From assembly GCF_003026285.1 (NCBI RefSeq), contig NZ_PYOD01000006.1, forward strand, positions 124,001-188,000: a stretch of DNA of 64,000 bases. Reading direction: 5' to 3'. Position numbers and translations under genes: made by a program. The notes under the pieces are model-generated. The model was given only the letters and a program-made list of their open reading frames with translations. It made no database searches and was not told the origin of the DNA. This DNA is from Photobacterium profundum. GTDB lineage: Bacteria > Pseudomonadota > Gammaproteobacteria > Enterobacterales > Vibrionaceae. Below, in pieces: positions 28,318 to 36,498 of the stretch. The stretch's first letter is position 1. Each line of letters opens with the position of its first letter.

Positions 28318-29088
28318 TTACGCTTTTGCTTCAGCTGCTGCTTTAGCGATAGCGGCAAAGCTTTTCGCGTCAAGTGCTGCACCGCCAACTAGAGCACCAT
28401 CGATGTCTGGTTGTGCGAAGTATGCTGCTGCGTTTTCTGGCTTAACAGAACCGCCGTATTGAATAACAACGTTCTTAGCAACTTCTTCAGATTTCTCTGC
28501 AATGTGAGCACGGATTTGAGCGTGGATGCGTTGTGCATCTTCAGCAGTAGCTGCTTTACCAGTACCGATAGCCCAGATTGGTTCGTAAGCGATGATAGCG
28601 CCTTCAAGAGCTTCAACGCCTTGAGTGTTGATAACAGCGTCAAGTTGACGTGCACAAACAGCCATTGTTTCGCCAGCTTCGTTTTGAGCGTCAGACTCAC
28701 CGATGCAAAGAACAGGTGTTAGGCCGTTTTCTTTTAGGAAAGCGAATTTCTTAGCAACAAATTCGTCTGATTCGTTGTGGTATTCACGACGCTCAGAGTG
28801 ACCGATGATGATATGAGATGCGCCGAACTCTTTAAGCATTGCTGGAGACATATCGCCAGTGAATGCACCGCTGTTGTTTAGATCAGAGTTTTGAGCACCT
28901 AGGATAATCGCGCTGCCTGCTTCAGTAAGCGTATGCTCAGCAAGATCGATGAAAAGTGCTGGTGGAGCAACTGCTACGTCAACGCCTGTTACGCCTTCTA
29001 GTTCAGCGTTAAGACCGTTTAGTAGATTAACAACCATTTCTTTGCTGCCGTTTAGTTTCCAGTTACCCATAACTACAGGATGACGCAT
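28318..29088 (-). CDS. tpiA: Triosephosphate isomerase
   Basis: Interconverts dihydroxyacetone phosphate and glyceraldehyde 3-phosphate. It has 256 residues from ATG 29088, which follows TGGAGAAAAACT; an upstream in-frame ATG at 29106 lacks such a site. Catalytic residues are visible: Lys in GNWKLNG near residue 11, His in IIGHSERR near residue 96 and Glu in [11 protein letters not shown] near residue 168. The phosphate-binding GGSV is near residue 214. It is convergent with pfkA, as in E. coli. Confidence 0.97.
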   Translation of the reverse strand: MRHPVVMGNWKLNGSKEMVVNLLNGLNAELEGVTGVDVAVAPPALFIDLAEHTLTEAGSAIILGAQNSDLNNSGAFTGDMSPAMLKEFGASHIIIGHSERREYHNESDEFVAKKFAFLKENGLTPVLCIGESDAQNEAGETMAVCARQLDAVINTQGVEALEGAIIAYEPIWAIGTGKAATAEDAQRIHAQIRAHIAEKSEEVAKNVVIQYGGSVKPENAAAYFAQPDIDGALVGGAALDAKSFAAIAKAAAEAKA

Positions 29089-29131
29089 AGTTTTTCTCCA
29101 AATCATTGATGTAAATTAACTAAAGTAATTG

Positions 29132-29167
29132 AGTAAAAATATAACAGTATAAGGTGATATTTTTACT
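29132..29167. repeat. 11-bp inverted repeat upstream of tpiA
   Basis: AGTAAAAATAT (29132-29142) and ATATTTTTACT (29157-29167) form a perfect inverted repeat across 14 bases, about 45 bases before the tpiA start. Position and symmetry suggest an operator. The AT-rich composition raises the chance of coincidence. The rest of the gap up to 29438 shows no gene. Confidence 0.4.
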
Positions 29168-29438
29168 GTCTAAAATCATTAATGAGCTCGTTGTACCTTT
29201 TTCAGGGAGAAAAGTGAACTCTAAAACGGAATTATTTCCGAATAAATCCAAATCGATTTGTGATCGGTTCGTAATTGTTAGTGAATTGGTGAAATTAACA
29301 TTTGTATGTGCCTAATCGATTGCGACTTAAAAAGAGAGTGATCTTAGGTTGAATTTTCAGCCAATAGTTTAGCCTCTTGCAATGAGATCGGGTAAATTAT
29401 GAGCTGAAAACTAAAGGTCATATCATGGAGGAGTCGTT

Positions 29439-29786
29439 ATGCCTAATTTGGTAATGGAGTATTCTGACCCAGTAGCAGAGCGTGTGAATATTAGAGACTT
29501 ACTGGAAGATCTCCATCAAGCTTTATTAGAGAGTGGTTTGTTTGAGCCAGAATCGGTTAAATCCCGCTCTTACCCTTGCCATAATTGGTTCGTTGGCGAA
29601 GATGGTGATCGTAAAACGTTTATTCATCTCAATCTGAGTTTACTGTCAGGAAGAACACCTGAGAAAAAACGTGAATTATCGCGAAGCCTATTAAGTGTAT
29701 TAGAGTCACATGCTAGTACCATTAATAGCCTAACAGTCGATATACGTGATATGGATGTCGATAGCTTTCTAAAGGTTAGTTTTTAA
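29439..29786 (+). CDS. 5-carboxymethyl-2-hydroxymuconate delta-isomerase family protein
   Basis: Tautomerase-superfamily protein of 115 residues, like HpaF/CHMI of homoprotocatechuate breakdown. The start MPNLVMEYSDP provides the N-terminal catalytic Pro after Met removal, and SRSYPCHNWFVGEDG and FIHLNLSLLSGRT fit the family. It follows a GGAGG ribosome site. No other hpa catabolic genes are nearby, so its true substrate may differ. Its last four bases overlap the convergent DUF3135-like gene. Confidence 0.88.
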   Translation: MPNLVMEYSDPVAERVNIRDLLEDLHQALLESGLFEPESVKSRSYPCHNWFVGEDGDRKTFIHLNLSLLSGRTPEKKRELSRSLLSVLESHASTINSLTVDIRDMDVDSFLKVSF

Positions 29787-30109
29787 TGTTCAGATTGATG
29801 ATCTGGGTGTGTAAACGTTTTTACTTCTGCAGTATGCTCAGTTAAAGCTTGTGGGTCATTTAACGCGAGGGCAAAGCGCTTTAGTTGTTGTTGTAACTCG
29901 GCCATTAAAAGAATGTTGATGTGGTTTGGGTTTTTACCTCGTGCGATAACGTGATTAATATGATTCATTTGCGCGCGTAAGCGAGGCTGCATTGCTTGGC
30001 TAGATTGTTCGATAATCTCTTCACTCATGCTTTGTCGCAAGGCTTCAAGTTCATGCGGTGCGCTCTCTGCCATGGCTTTTAACTCGTCAAATGATGGTAA
30101 TGTTTGCAT
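29783..30109 (-). CDS. DUF3135-like small protein
   Basis: A helical, charged protein of 108 residues from ATG 30109 (MQTLPSFDELKAMAES), which follows GAGGGCG. An in-frame ATG at 30184 would add 25 residues without a better site. It resembles the DUF3135 family of marine gammaproteobacteria: FDELKAMA at the start and RLRAQMNHINHVIARGKNP in the middle. No function is known. It lies downstream of fpr on the same strand, about 190 bases away, and overlaps the end of the CHMI-like gene. Confidence 0.7.
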   Translation of the reverse strand: MQTLPSFDELKAMAESAPHELEALRQSMSEEIIEQSSQAMQPRLRAQMNHINHVIARGKNPNHINILLMAELQQQLKRFALALNDPQALTEHTAEVKTFTHPDHQSEH

Positions 30110-30299
30110 TGCAACGCCCTCTATCCGTGTCATCTTTTTATGACCTTGCTTTAATTTGCAGGGGAATAAGAAGAGTGAAGTCATTTAGATAAGCGTAGTC
30201 AGCCTAGTAGACTCTAGACTGACTTGTTTTTGAGACATTCGGTGAGACAGTCGCGAGATAAAAAAACGATTTATCATCATTAAGTGACAGGTACTACTA

Positions 30300-31058
30300 C
30301 TACCAATAATGCTCCATGGTAATTTGTCCTGGTTTACGGCGTAGGTTTTTCTCAAATCCTTTGGCTTCAAGAGCCGCTTTCGTATCTTTGACCATTTCAG
30401 GGTTGCCACATAACATGATTTGACTTGTAGCCGGGTTAAGAGGTAGGCCGACATGGCGCTCTAACATCCCATCTGCAATGGCTTGAGGTATGCGCCCAGG
30501 CAAACTGAGCATTGCGGGCTCTCGGCTTACAAAAGGTTGGACGATGAACTGATCGGGGTGCCTTTCTTTTAGTGTGTTTATTTCAGCTTGATAGCTAAGA
30601 TCAGACGCAAAGCGCACGGCATGGATTAGCACGACTTTACGATAGCGTTTCCAAACGCTGTTCGCACTGGTATCTGAATTTAATAAGATAGAAAGATAAG
30701 GGCCAATCGCCGTACCTGTGGCAAGCATCCACAAATGCTCACTCTCGGGCACTTCATTTAGGGTGAAATAGCCATTGGCGCGAGCAGATACAAATACCGT
30801 ATCGCCTGCTTGTAGAGCGTGAAGGCGAGGCGAAAGCAAGCCATCAGCCACGCGTGTGGCATATACTTCAACAAGGGTTTCACTCGGAGGGTTAACGAAG
30901 GAGTAGGCTCGCTGGATCATTTTGCCATCAATTTCCAAACCGAGTTTGGTAAATTGCCCAGCTTTAAATGGTTCAATATTAGCGCGTAAAGTTAAACTAA
31001 AAAGGTCATTGTTCCAGTGACGATTAGTAACAACTTCCGCAGGAATCCAGTCAGCCAT
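30300..31058 (-). CDS. fpr: Ferredoxin/flavodoxin-NADP+ reductase
   Basis: FAD enzyme exchanging electrons between NADPH and ferredoxin or flavodoxin, 252 residues. The FAD-binding motif QRAYSFVNPP is near residue 49. LATGTAIGPYLS near residue 116 is the NADP pyrophosphate site, and MLCGNPEMV near residue 215 follows. It ends MEHYW, the aromatic C-terminus typical of the Fpr subclass. It lies 17 bases after the SufR-like regulator on the same strand, so the two form one transcript. That links its expression to Fe-S or redox state. Confidence 0.95.
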   Translation of the reverse strand: MADWIPAEVVTNRHWNNDLFSLTLRANIEPFKAGQFTKLGLEIDGKMIQRAYSFVNPPSETLVEVYATRVADGLLSPRLHALQAGDTVFVSARANGYFTLNEVPESEHLWMLATGTAIGPYLSILLNSDTSANSVWKRYRKVVLIHAVRFASDLSYQAEINTLKERHPDQFIVQPFVSREPAMLSLPGRIPQAIADGMLERHVGLPLNPATSQIMLCGNPEMVKDTKAALEAKGFEKNLRRKPGQITMEHYW

Positions 31059-31075
31059 AATTTTCTCCCAATTCT

Positions 31076-31696
31076 TTATTCAGAATTATGTATTCGATAA
31101 GCGCAACGCCTCTCTCCGGCAATAATGTGTTCGTGTCTTTCTATGGAGCAATTGTCCCCTAATAGACGTCTGAATACAGAAAGTTCAGACTTACATAATG
31201 AAGGGCAACGTTTTGCAGCGTGACAAATTGGACAGTGATTTTCTAATAATATGAATTCATCACCATCTTGCTGCAACTCAGCCATGTAGCCTTCTTGTTC
31301 CCTCAGTGTAGTCAGTATTTCCAATTTTTCTTTTAAAGTTGAGCTATTTGCCATCGCGTGTTGGTATTGTTCAAAGGTTTGATTCTCTCGTCGCTCGATG
31401 ATTTGATTTAAACCACCACTGCCAAAAATGTCTTCGACAGAATCAAGCATTTGAATAATGAGATCGCCATGACGATCGGAAAAGCGGCTATGCCCTTGAG
31501 GCGTTAAACTCCAATGTCTAGTTGGCCTACCTACCTTGACTTTCACATCATGAAAATTCACCAACCCTTCATCTTCAAGACCCTGCAGGTGTTGACGTAC
31601 TCCCATGGTGGTGAGGCTAAATTCTTGTGACAATACTTTTGCTGTCACAGGTCCTTCACGCTTCATGTAGTAAAGGATTTTATTGATGGTTTTCAT
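31076..31696 (-). CDS. SufR-like winged-helix regulator with predicted Fe-S cluster ligands
   Basis: A 206-residue DNA-binding protein. The N-terminal winged helix (ILYYMKREGPVTAKVLSQEF, then TTMGVRQHLQGLEDEGLV) is of the ArsR-related SufR/COG2345 type. The C-terminal part has six Cys: CPIC, CPSLC and two more. The spacing Cys-X12-Cys-X14-Cys-X14-Cys resembles the cluster-binding pattern of cyanobacterial SufR. It therefore probably senses Fe-S or redox state. It is the first gene of a two-gene operon with fpr. A 10-bp inverted repeat flanks its probable promoter. Confidence 0.82.
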   Translation of the reverse strand: MKTINKILYYMKREGPVTAKVLSQEFSLTTMGVRQHLQGLEDEGLVNFHDVKVKVGRPTRHWSLTPQGHSRFSDRHGDLIIQMLDSVEDIFGSGGLNQIIERRENQTFEQYQHAMANSSTLKEKLEILTTLREQEGYMAELQQDGDEFILLENHCPICHAAKRCPSLCKSELSVFRRLLGDNCSIERHEHIIAGERRCAYRIHNSE

Positions 31697-31724
31697 AACT
31701 GCCTGCTTCTTCCTTAGTCATGAC

Positions 31725-31770
31725 TATTATGTAACTAGCCAAGTATATAAAGCAACGACTTTACATAATA
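31725..31770. promoter_or_regulatory. Inverted repeat at the promoter of the SufR-like regulator
   Basis: TATTATGTAA (31725-31734) and TTACATAATA (31761-31770) are perfect complements separated by 26 bases. A leftward TATACT -10-like hexamer lies between them at 31743-31748. The regulator starts at 31696. Two half-operators around a promoter fit autorepression, which is inferred. Confidence 0.5.
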
Positions 31771-31852
31771 AGAATAGAGCAGTTCGGCATTAATTGCTGA
31801 TAGATAGAAACATTTTATGAAAACATTAAAGGGCAGACGTGTTTGATGGGAT

Positions 31853-31884
31853 AAAAAAAGACGTACAGAAGTACGTCTTTTTAT
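31853..31884 (-). terminator. Intrinsic terminator of glpX
   Basis: AAAGACGTAC pairs with GTACGTCTTT around a 4-base loop, with T-runs on both sides. In the leftward direction it follows the glpX stop by 27 bases. Confidence 0.88.
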
Positions 31885-31910
31885 TGGGAACTAGTAAACC
31901 GAGTTCGAAC

Positions 31911-32918
31911 TTAAACGATATGATTTTTGATTGAATCGTCTTTACGATCAAGGTAGTGCGTTGACTTAATACGACGAATGGTGCGGCACTTACCACGAAT
32001 CAATAGTGTTTCTGTGGTCGCGATATTACCTTTACGGGTAATGCCTTCAAGTAGGTCACCTTTCGTGATCCCAGTACCAGCAAAAATAACGTTGTCGCTT
32101 TTCGCCATGTCTTCCATGCGTAATAACACGTTAGTTTCGATCCCCATTTCTTTACAGCGATCAATTTCGGTTTGACCTAGGCGACGGTTATCTTCGTTAT
32201 CTTCTTTTACTTCATGGCGAGGTAGAAGACGAGCGTGCATATCACCGCCAAGAGCACGAATTGCAGCAGCTGATACAACACCTTCTGGTGCGCCACCGAT
32301 GCAGTACATTACGTCTACTTCACTGTCTGGCATACAAGTTAAGATAGATGCCGCTACATCGCCGTCAGGGAATGCAAATACACGTACACCCATAGATTGC
32401 ATTTCTGCAATAACACCATCATGGCGAGGTTTTGCCAAGGTAGTAACCACTAGGCTATCCAGTGTTTTACCAAGTGCTTTTGCGATGTTTTCAAGGTTTG
32501 TTGCGAGTGGTAGATCTAGGTTGATGCACCCTTTCGCTTCCGGGCCAACAACCAATTTTTCCATGTACATATCAGGGGCTTTCAGGAACGAACCTTTTTC
32601 ACCAGCAGCTAGAACAGCAAGAGCATTGTTTTGTCCCATTGCTGTCATGCGTGTTCCTTCGATTGGGTCAACGGCAATATCAACCGCATCGCCACCTAGA
32701 CCGACTTTTTCACCGATGAAAAGCATAGGTGCTTCATCGATCTCGCCTTCACCAATAACAATTTCACCTTCAATCTCAGTTTGATTCAGAAGGGTACGCA
32801 TTACCTCTACAGCTGCATTATCGGCAGCAATTTTGTCACCACGGCCAAGCCATTTGTAGCCAGCAAGTGCTGCGCCTTCAGTTACACGAGAAAATGCCAT
32901 TGCTAAATCGCGTTTCAT
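31911..32918 (-). CDS. glpX: Class II fructose-1,6-bisphosphatase
   Basis: Gluconeogenic phosphatase of the GlpX class, 335 residues. ATG 32918 (MKRDLAMAFSRVTEGAAL) follows TGGAGTAACC, while the frame stays open to 32984. Family motifs are IGEGEIDEAPML, DIAVDPIEGT (metal site near residue 85) and YCIGGAPEGVVSAAA. It lies downstream of glpK as in E. coli glpFKX, but a terminator-like hairpin separates it from glpK, so it may have its own promoter. Confidence 0.96.
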   Translation of the reverse strand: MKRDLAMAFSRVTEGAALAGYKWLGRGDKIAADNAAVEVMRTLLNQTEIEGEIVIGEGEIDEAPMLFIGEKVGLGGDAVDIAVDPIEGTRMTAMGQNNALAVLAAGEKGSFLKAPDMYMEKLVVGPEAKGCINLDLPLATNLENIAKALGKTLDSLVVTTLAKPRHDGVIAEMQSMGVRVFAFPDGDVAASILTCMPDSEVDVMYCIGGAPEGVVSAAAIRALGGDMHARLLPRHEVKEDNEDNRRLGQTEIDRCKEMGIETNVLLRMEDMAKSDNVIFAGTGITKGDLLEGITRKGNIATTETLLIRGKCRTIRRIKSTHYLDRKDDSIKNHIV

Positions 32919-33107
32919 GGTTACTCCAGAAATAGAAATCAGTGAGTTAATGTATGGGTGTTTAACTGGCGCGGATTTTATCATAGCTCGCAGTGAAACG
33001 TTTGCGTTTATTCAAAATCAGCAAAATCATCGTATTTTTAGCTCAAAATGCAAGATTAAAGAATATTGATGTAAAGAATAAAATGGGGGATGTTAAAAAT
33101 TAGGTAA

Positions 33108-33140
33108 TAAAAAGGTCTGCAATTTGCAGACCTTTATTTT
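33108..33140 (-). terminator. Intrinsic terminator after glpK
   Basis: AAAGGTCTGCAA pairs with TTGCAGACCTTT, flanked by A-rich and T-rich runs. It ends 34 bases after the glpK stop in the leftward direction. Confidence 0.85.
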
Positions 33141-33173
33141 AGGACTAGACATTTTAAATATTAATCAGCGTGA

Positions 33174-34694
33174 TTATTCGTCGTCTTCTTCATCGATAGC
33201 CCAACCTTTCGCGCATTCTACGGCGCGCTGCCAGCCGCGGTAGCGACGGTCACGTTTCTTATCATTCGCGCAAGGGATGAATTGACGATCAAGCTTCGCT
33301 TTATCTTGAAGTTCATCAATGCTGTCCCAGAATCCGATAGCTAAACCGGCAAGGTAAGCTGCACCCAATGCTGTTACTTCTGTTACGACAGGGCGGAATA
33401 CTTGCGTATCCAATACATCTGATTGGAATTGCATTAAGAAGTTATTGGCTACTGCACCACCATCAACGCGCAATGTCGCAAGCTTAATACCTGAATCTGC
33501 TTGCATTGCATCAAGAACATCACGAGTTTGGTAAGCCACACTTTCAAGTGTCGCACGAATGATGTGGTTAGAATTAACACCACGTGTTAAACCAACGATT
33601 GCACCACGCGCATACGGGTCCCAATATGGGGCACCAAGGCCAGTAAATGCAGGCACAACGTAAACGCCATTTGAGCTGCCCACTTTTTCTGCAAAGTATT
33701 CTGAATCTTTTGCGTCACCCAGTAATTTCACTTCATCACGAAGCCACTGAATAGATGCACCACCCATAAATACAGCACCTTCCAGTGCATAAGCAACTTC
33801 GCCTTTAGGGCCACAAGCAAGTGTTGTTAAAAGGCCATTTTGAGACGTAACTTTTTCTTTACCTGTGTTCATCAGTAAGAAACAGCCGGTACCATAGGTG
33901 TTCTTAGCTTGACCTGCTTCCACACACATCTGGCCGAAGAGTGCAGCTTGCTGATCACCAGCGATGCCACAAATAGGGATACGTGTACCGCCCTTACCAC
34001 CGATGTTGGTTTTGCCATAAACTTCTGATGAAGCTTTTACTTCTGGCATCATAGATAGTGGGATATCCAGTGCTTTAAGTAACTTCTCGTCCCACTGCAG
34101 TGTATTAATATTAAACAGCATGGTACGTGATGCGTTAGTGTAATCAGTAACGAATGTACGTCCCTGAGTCATTTTCCAGATTAGCCATGTATCAACAGTA
34201 CCGAATAATAGGTTGCCAGCTTCAGCTTCTTCACGAGCACCTTCAACGTTGTCGAGAATCCACTTAACCTTGGTACCTGAGAAATACGGGTCAACCACAA
34301 GGCCGGTGTTCTCACGGATGTATTCTTCTAAGCCTTGTTCTTTTAATGTTTCACAAATGCTAGCAGTACGACGACATTGCCAAACAATCGCATTATAAAC
34401 GGGCTTACCCGTGTTTTTGTCCCAAACGATGGTTGTTTCACGTTGGTTGGTAATACCAATACCAGCAATCTCGTCGGAGCGAATTCCTGCTTTAGCCAAT
34501 ACTTCTACTAACGTTGAACTTTGAGTTGCATAAATTTCTAGTGGATCATGCTCTACCCAGCCCGCTTTCGGGTAAATTTGAGTAAACTCGCGTTGTGACG
34601 AACAAATGATATTCGCATCGTGATCCAGTATGACGGCACGAGAACTGGTTGTACCTTGATCAAGTGCAACAATATATTTTTGCTCAGTAGTCAT
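33174..34694 (-). CDS. glpK: Glycerol kinase
   Basis: Phosphorylates glycerol to sn-glycerol 3-phosphate. FGGY-family kinase of 506 residues, near the 502 of E. coli. Seen are [13 protein letters not shown] (phosphate 1 loop), [11 protein letters not shown] (near residue 245), [10 protein letters not shown] and [16 protein letters not shown] (near 413). The acidic tail DEEDDE is a slight extension. It starts 41 bases after glpF in the same leftward operon and works on glycerol admitted by GlpF. Confidence 0.97.
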   Translation of the reverse strand: MTTEQKYIVALDQGTTSSRAVILDHDANIICSSQREFTQIYPKAGWVEHDPLEIYATQSSTLVEVLAKAGIRSDEIAGIGITNQRETTIVWDKNTGKPVYNAIVWQCRRTASICETLKEQGLEEYIRENTGLVVDPYFSGTKVKWILDNVEGAREEAEAGNLLFGTVDTWLIWKMTQGRTFVTDYTNASRTMLFNINTLQWDEKLLKALDIPLSMMPEVKASSEVYGKTNIGGKGGTRIPICGIAGDQQAALFGQMCVEAGQAKNTYGTGCFLLMNTGKEKVTSQNGLLTTLACGPKGEVAYALEGAVFMGGASIQWLRDEVKLLGDAKDSEYFAEKVGSSNGVYVVPAFTGLGAPYWDPYARGAIVGLTRGVNSNHIIRATLESVAYQTRDVLDAMQADSGIKLATLRVDGGAVANNFLMQFQSDVLDTQVFRPVVTEVTALGAAYLAGLAIGFWDSIDELQDKAKLDRQFIPCANDKKRDRRYRGWQRAVECAKGWAIDEEDDE

Positions 34695-34735
34695 GATGAA
34701 TGTCCTTTAGTTCTAATTATAGGGTAGAGAAGTAA

Positions 34736-35590
34736 TTAAGCTTTTGCCGTATCTTGCTCGTCAGTACCTTCGCACTGGTTTGGAATCGTACACTTGTTGC
34801 CAGGTAGGTAAAGTTCGATAGCTTTAGGGTATAGCCATCCGCCAAATGCAGCACCACAGATAGGTGCTAAAAGTGGCACTATCATGTAAGGGATATCTTT
34901 ACCACCAGTCAGAGCCATGTCGCCCCATCCAGCTAAGAAAGCGAAGAATTTAGGACCAAAATCACGTGCTGGGTTCATTGCGAAGCCTGTTAGTGGGCCT
35001 AAAGAACCACCAATAACTGCAATTAAAATACCGATTAGCAGTGGGCCCATAGCACCGCGTGGTGCGCCATTTTTTTCATCGCCAATCGCTAGGATTGCGA
35101 ACATTAATACTGCTGTAATGACAAATTCAACTGCAAAGGCACCACCAAAAGAAAGTGCAGGGTGAGGGTAGGTAGAGAAGATACCTGCAGTGGCAAGGCT
35201 AGCTTCAGAGCCTCGTACAATTTGTTGAGCTGCTTCATAGTCAGTAAATAGGTTGGCATATAGCGCGTATATTAATGCCGCTGAACAAAATGCACCTAAC
35301 ATTTGCGCGACAATATAAGGGGCAACTTTGCGTTTATCAAAACCGTGGAATAAGGCTAAGGCAATTGTTACTGCTGGGTTTATGTGTGCGCCAGAGACAC
35401 CAGCAGTACAATAAATTGCAATCGCCACACCTAAGCCCCACATGATACTCACTTCCCACTGACCAAATTCAGCACCAGTCAGTACGAGTGCAGCTACACA
35501 GCCCACACCAAAAAAAATCAGTAATCCTGTTCCTATAAACTCAGCGATACACTCGCCAAGTAGCGTGTGTTGTTTCGAGTTAGTCATCAT
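34736..35590 (-). CDS. glpF: Glycerol uptake facilitator (aquaglyceroporin)
   Basis: Six-helix inner-membrane channel of the MIP family, 284 residues, for diffusion of glycerol. The two NPA half-helices are AHINPAVT (near residue 71) and AMNPARDFGP (near residue 204). The Asp after the second NPAR is characteristic of glycerol facilitators rather than water channels. The C-terminal cytoplasmic tail is Cys- and Glu-containing. It is the first gene of glpFK; operator-like repeats and a PurR-type box lie upstream. Confidence 0.96.
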   Translation of the reverse strand: MMTNSKQHTLLGECIAEFIGTGLLIFFGVGCVAALVLTGAEFGQWEVSIMWGLGVAIAIYCTAGVSGAHINPAVTIALALFHGFDKRKVAPYIVAQMLGAFCSAALIYALYANLFTDYEAAQQIVRGSEASLATAGIFSTYPHPALSFGGAFAVEFVITAVLMFAILAIGDEKNGAPRGAMGPLLIGILIAVIGGSLGPLTGFAMNPARDFGPKFFAFLAGWGDMALTGGKDIPYMIVPLLAPICGAAFGGWLYPKAIELYLPGNKCTIPNQCEGTDEQDTAKA

Positions 35591-35642
35591 TCAGTCCTTT
35601 TGTTGATAATGGATATGTCGTAGAGGTATTTTTATATTTTTT

Positions 35643-35775
35643 ATTCGAGCGTTAAGTTACATCACTCGAATATTATTAACATATCTTTGAGTTGGAAATG
35701 TGCGTTCGAGCATGAAATTTGTATAAAATTGCTCATTAACGCAAGCGTTTGCTTTTTTTTGATTGAACGCACATT
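35643..35775. promoter_or_regulatory. Cluster of operator-like repeats upstream of glpF
   Basis: Three symmetric signals lie 53-185 bases before glpF. ATTCGAG (35643-35649) faces CTCGAAT (35665-35671). ATGTGCGTTCGAGCAT (35698-35713) is an imperfect palindrome. AATGTGCGTTC (35697-35707) recurs inverted as GAACGCACATT (35765-35775). The TTCG/CGAA content resembles GlpR half-sites (ATGTTCG type), so GlpR control is the best guess. Confidence 0.45.
35739..35754. promoter_or_regulatory. PurR-type box upstream of glpF
   Basis: ACGCAAGCGTTTGCTT matches every specified position of the PurR recognition pattern ANGCAANCGNTTNCNT. It lies about 150 bases before glpF and between the inverted GAACGCACATT copies. 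Many LacI-family proteins share this ACGCAA-CGTTTGC type of site, so PurR itself is not certain. Confidence 0.5.
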
Positions 35776-35838
35776 TTAAGAATGTATGAATAAAGTTTCA
35801 GATCAAAAAAAGATAATTACATATTAAGTTGCTGATAT

Positions 35839-35871
35839 AAAAGAAAAACCCGGCCATAAGTGAGGCCGGGT
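35839..35871 (-). terminator. Strong leftward intrinsic terminator with no assigned gene
   Basis: An 8-bp GC-rich stem with an 8-base loop and a T-rich tail, read leftward. It lies 250 bases before glpF on glpF's own strand, so it must end a separate transcript. Confidence 0.85.
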
Positions 35872-35925
35872 GCGCCAGAGAGGCGAATTCTTGGATAACT
35901 CCAAGAGAGATACGATCAAGATGAA
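35839..35925 (-). ncRNA. Candidate small RNA between glpF and zapB
   Basis: On the minus strand three hairpins stand in series: CTTGGA/TCCAAG (35890-35905), CGCC/GGCG (35873-35885) and a strong terminator ACCCGGCC/GGCCGGGT (35848-35871) followed by TTTTTCTTTT. There is no ORF or known gene for it to terminate. An extended -10-like TGCTAATTT lies upstream (about 35926-35934, minus strand). The 5' part contains TCGTATCTCTCTT (35903-35915), the exact complement of a 13-base stretch in the zapB leader. The start point is estimated. Confidence 0.55.
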
Positions 35926-36440
35926 AATTAGCATGTGAATGCTGCATGAAAATAGAGTTAGATCGCACTTTTAAGCATTTACATTAATTTAACGTTGTTT
36001 TCTTTTAAGACCAAGAGGTTAGTTGATTTGTATGGCAATCAACTTTCGTTTTGGTCCGATGAGTTCAAAGCTATGAAGGTGCGTCACTTATGTTCTAGTT
36101 TGTTGATTTAATAGTTAGATTACCGATTAACACTGCCAAACAATACCGTGGTTAAGTGTGCTTGTTAGGCATAAATCCAATTTATTGGGTAATCGTAAAT
36201 AAGCATTAGGTTTATAACCGAGTTATATTGCGTAGCAGGCAAAATAGTTGTCTTGTAAGATGTACGGGTTGCAAAGGCTAAAGTGGCGCAAAACCTTTTA
36301 AAATAAGGGTTCATCCCTTTTATTTGCAAAAATTTCAACAATATTGTGTGAAATTTATCCATTTACCACTAACAGGTGGAATAGTGGATGCCAGAGGGCG
36401 GCAGCCTCGTTAGAATAGATTTATAAACGAATTTAACCAT
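35926..36440. other. AT-rich intergenic region upstream of zapB
   Basis: About 500 bases without a convincing gene. A 65-codon leftward frame (36165-36362) has no ribosome site and is not called. Promoters of zapB and of the candidate small RNA should lie here. Confidence 0.5.
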
Positions 36441-36480
36441 GCTCGTGTTACTCCCTTAATGGTTTAAGAGAGATACGAGC
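36441..36480 (+). promoter_or_regulatory. Hairpin in the zapB leader
   Basis: GCTCGT (36441-36446) pairs with ACGAGC (36475-36480), and inside it CTCCCTT pairs with AAGAGAG at six of seven positions. It ends 18 bases before the zapB ATG and just before its AGGTGA ribosome site. The right arm is the 13-mer AAGAGAGATACGA shared with the candidate small-RNA locus. Confidence 0.5.
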
Positions 36481-36498
36481 TTATATCAGGTGAACAAT

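Noticed and set aside
36165..36362. 65-codon leftward ORF between glpF and zapB
   Set aside because: No ribosome site; the stretch is better explained as regulatory DNA and the upstream side of the candidate small RNA.
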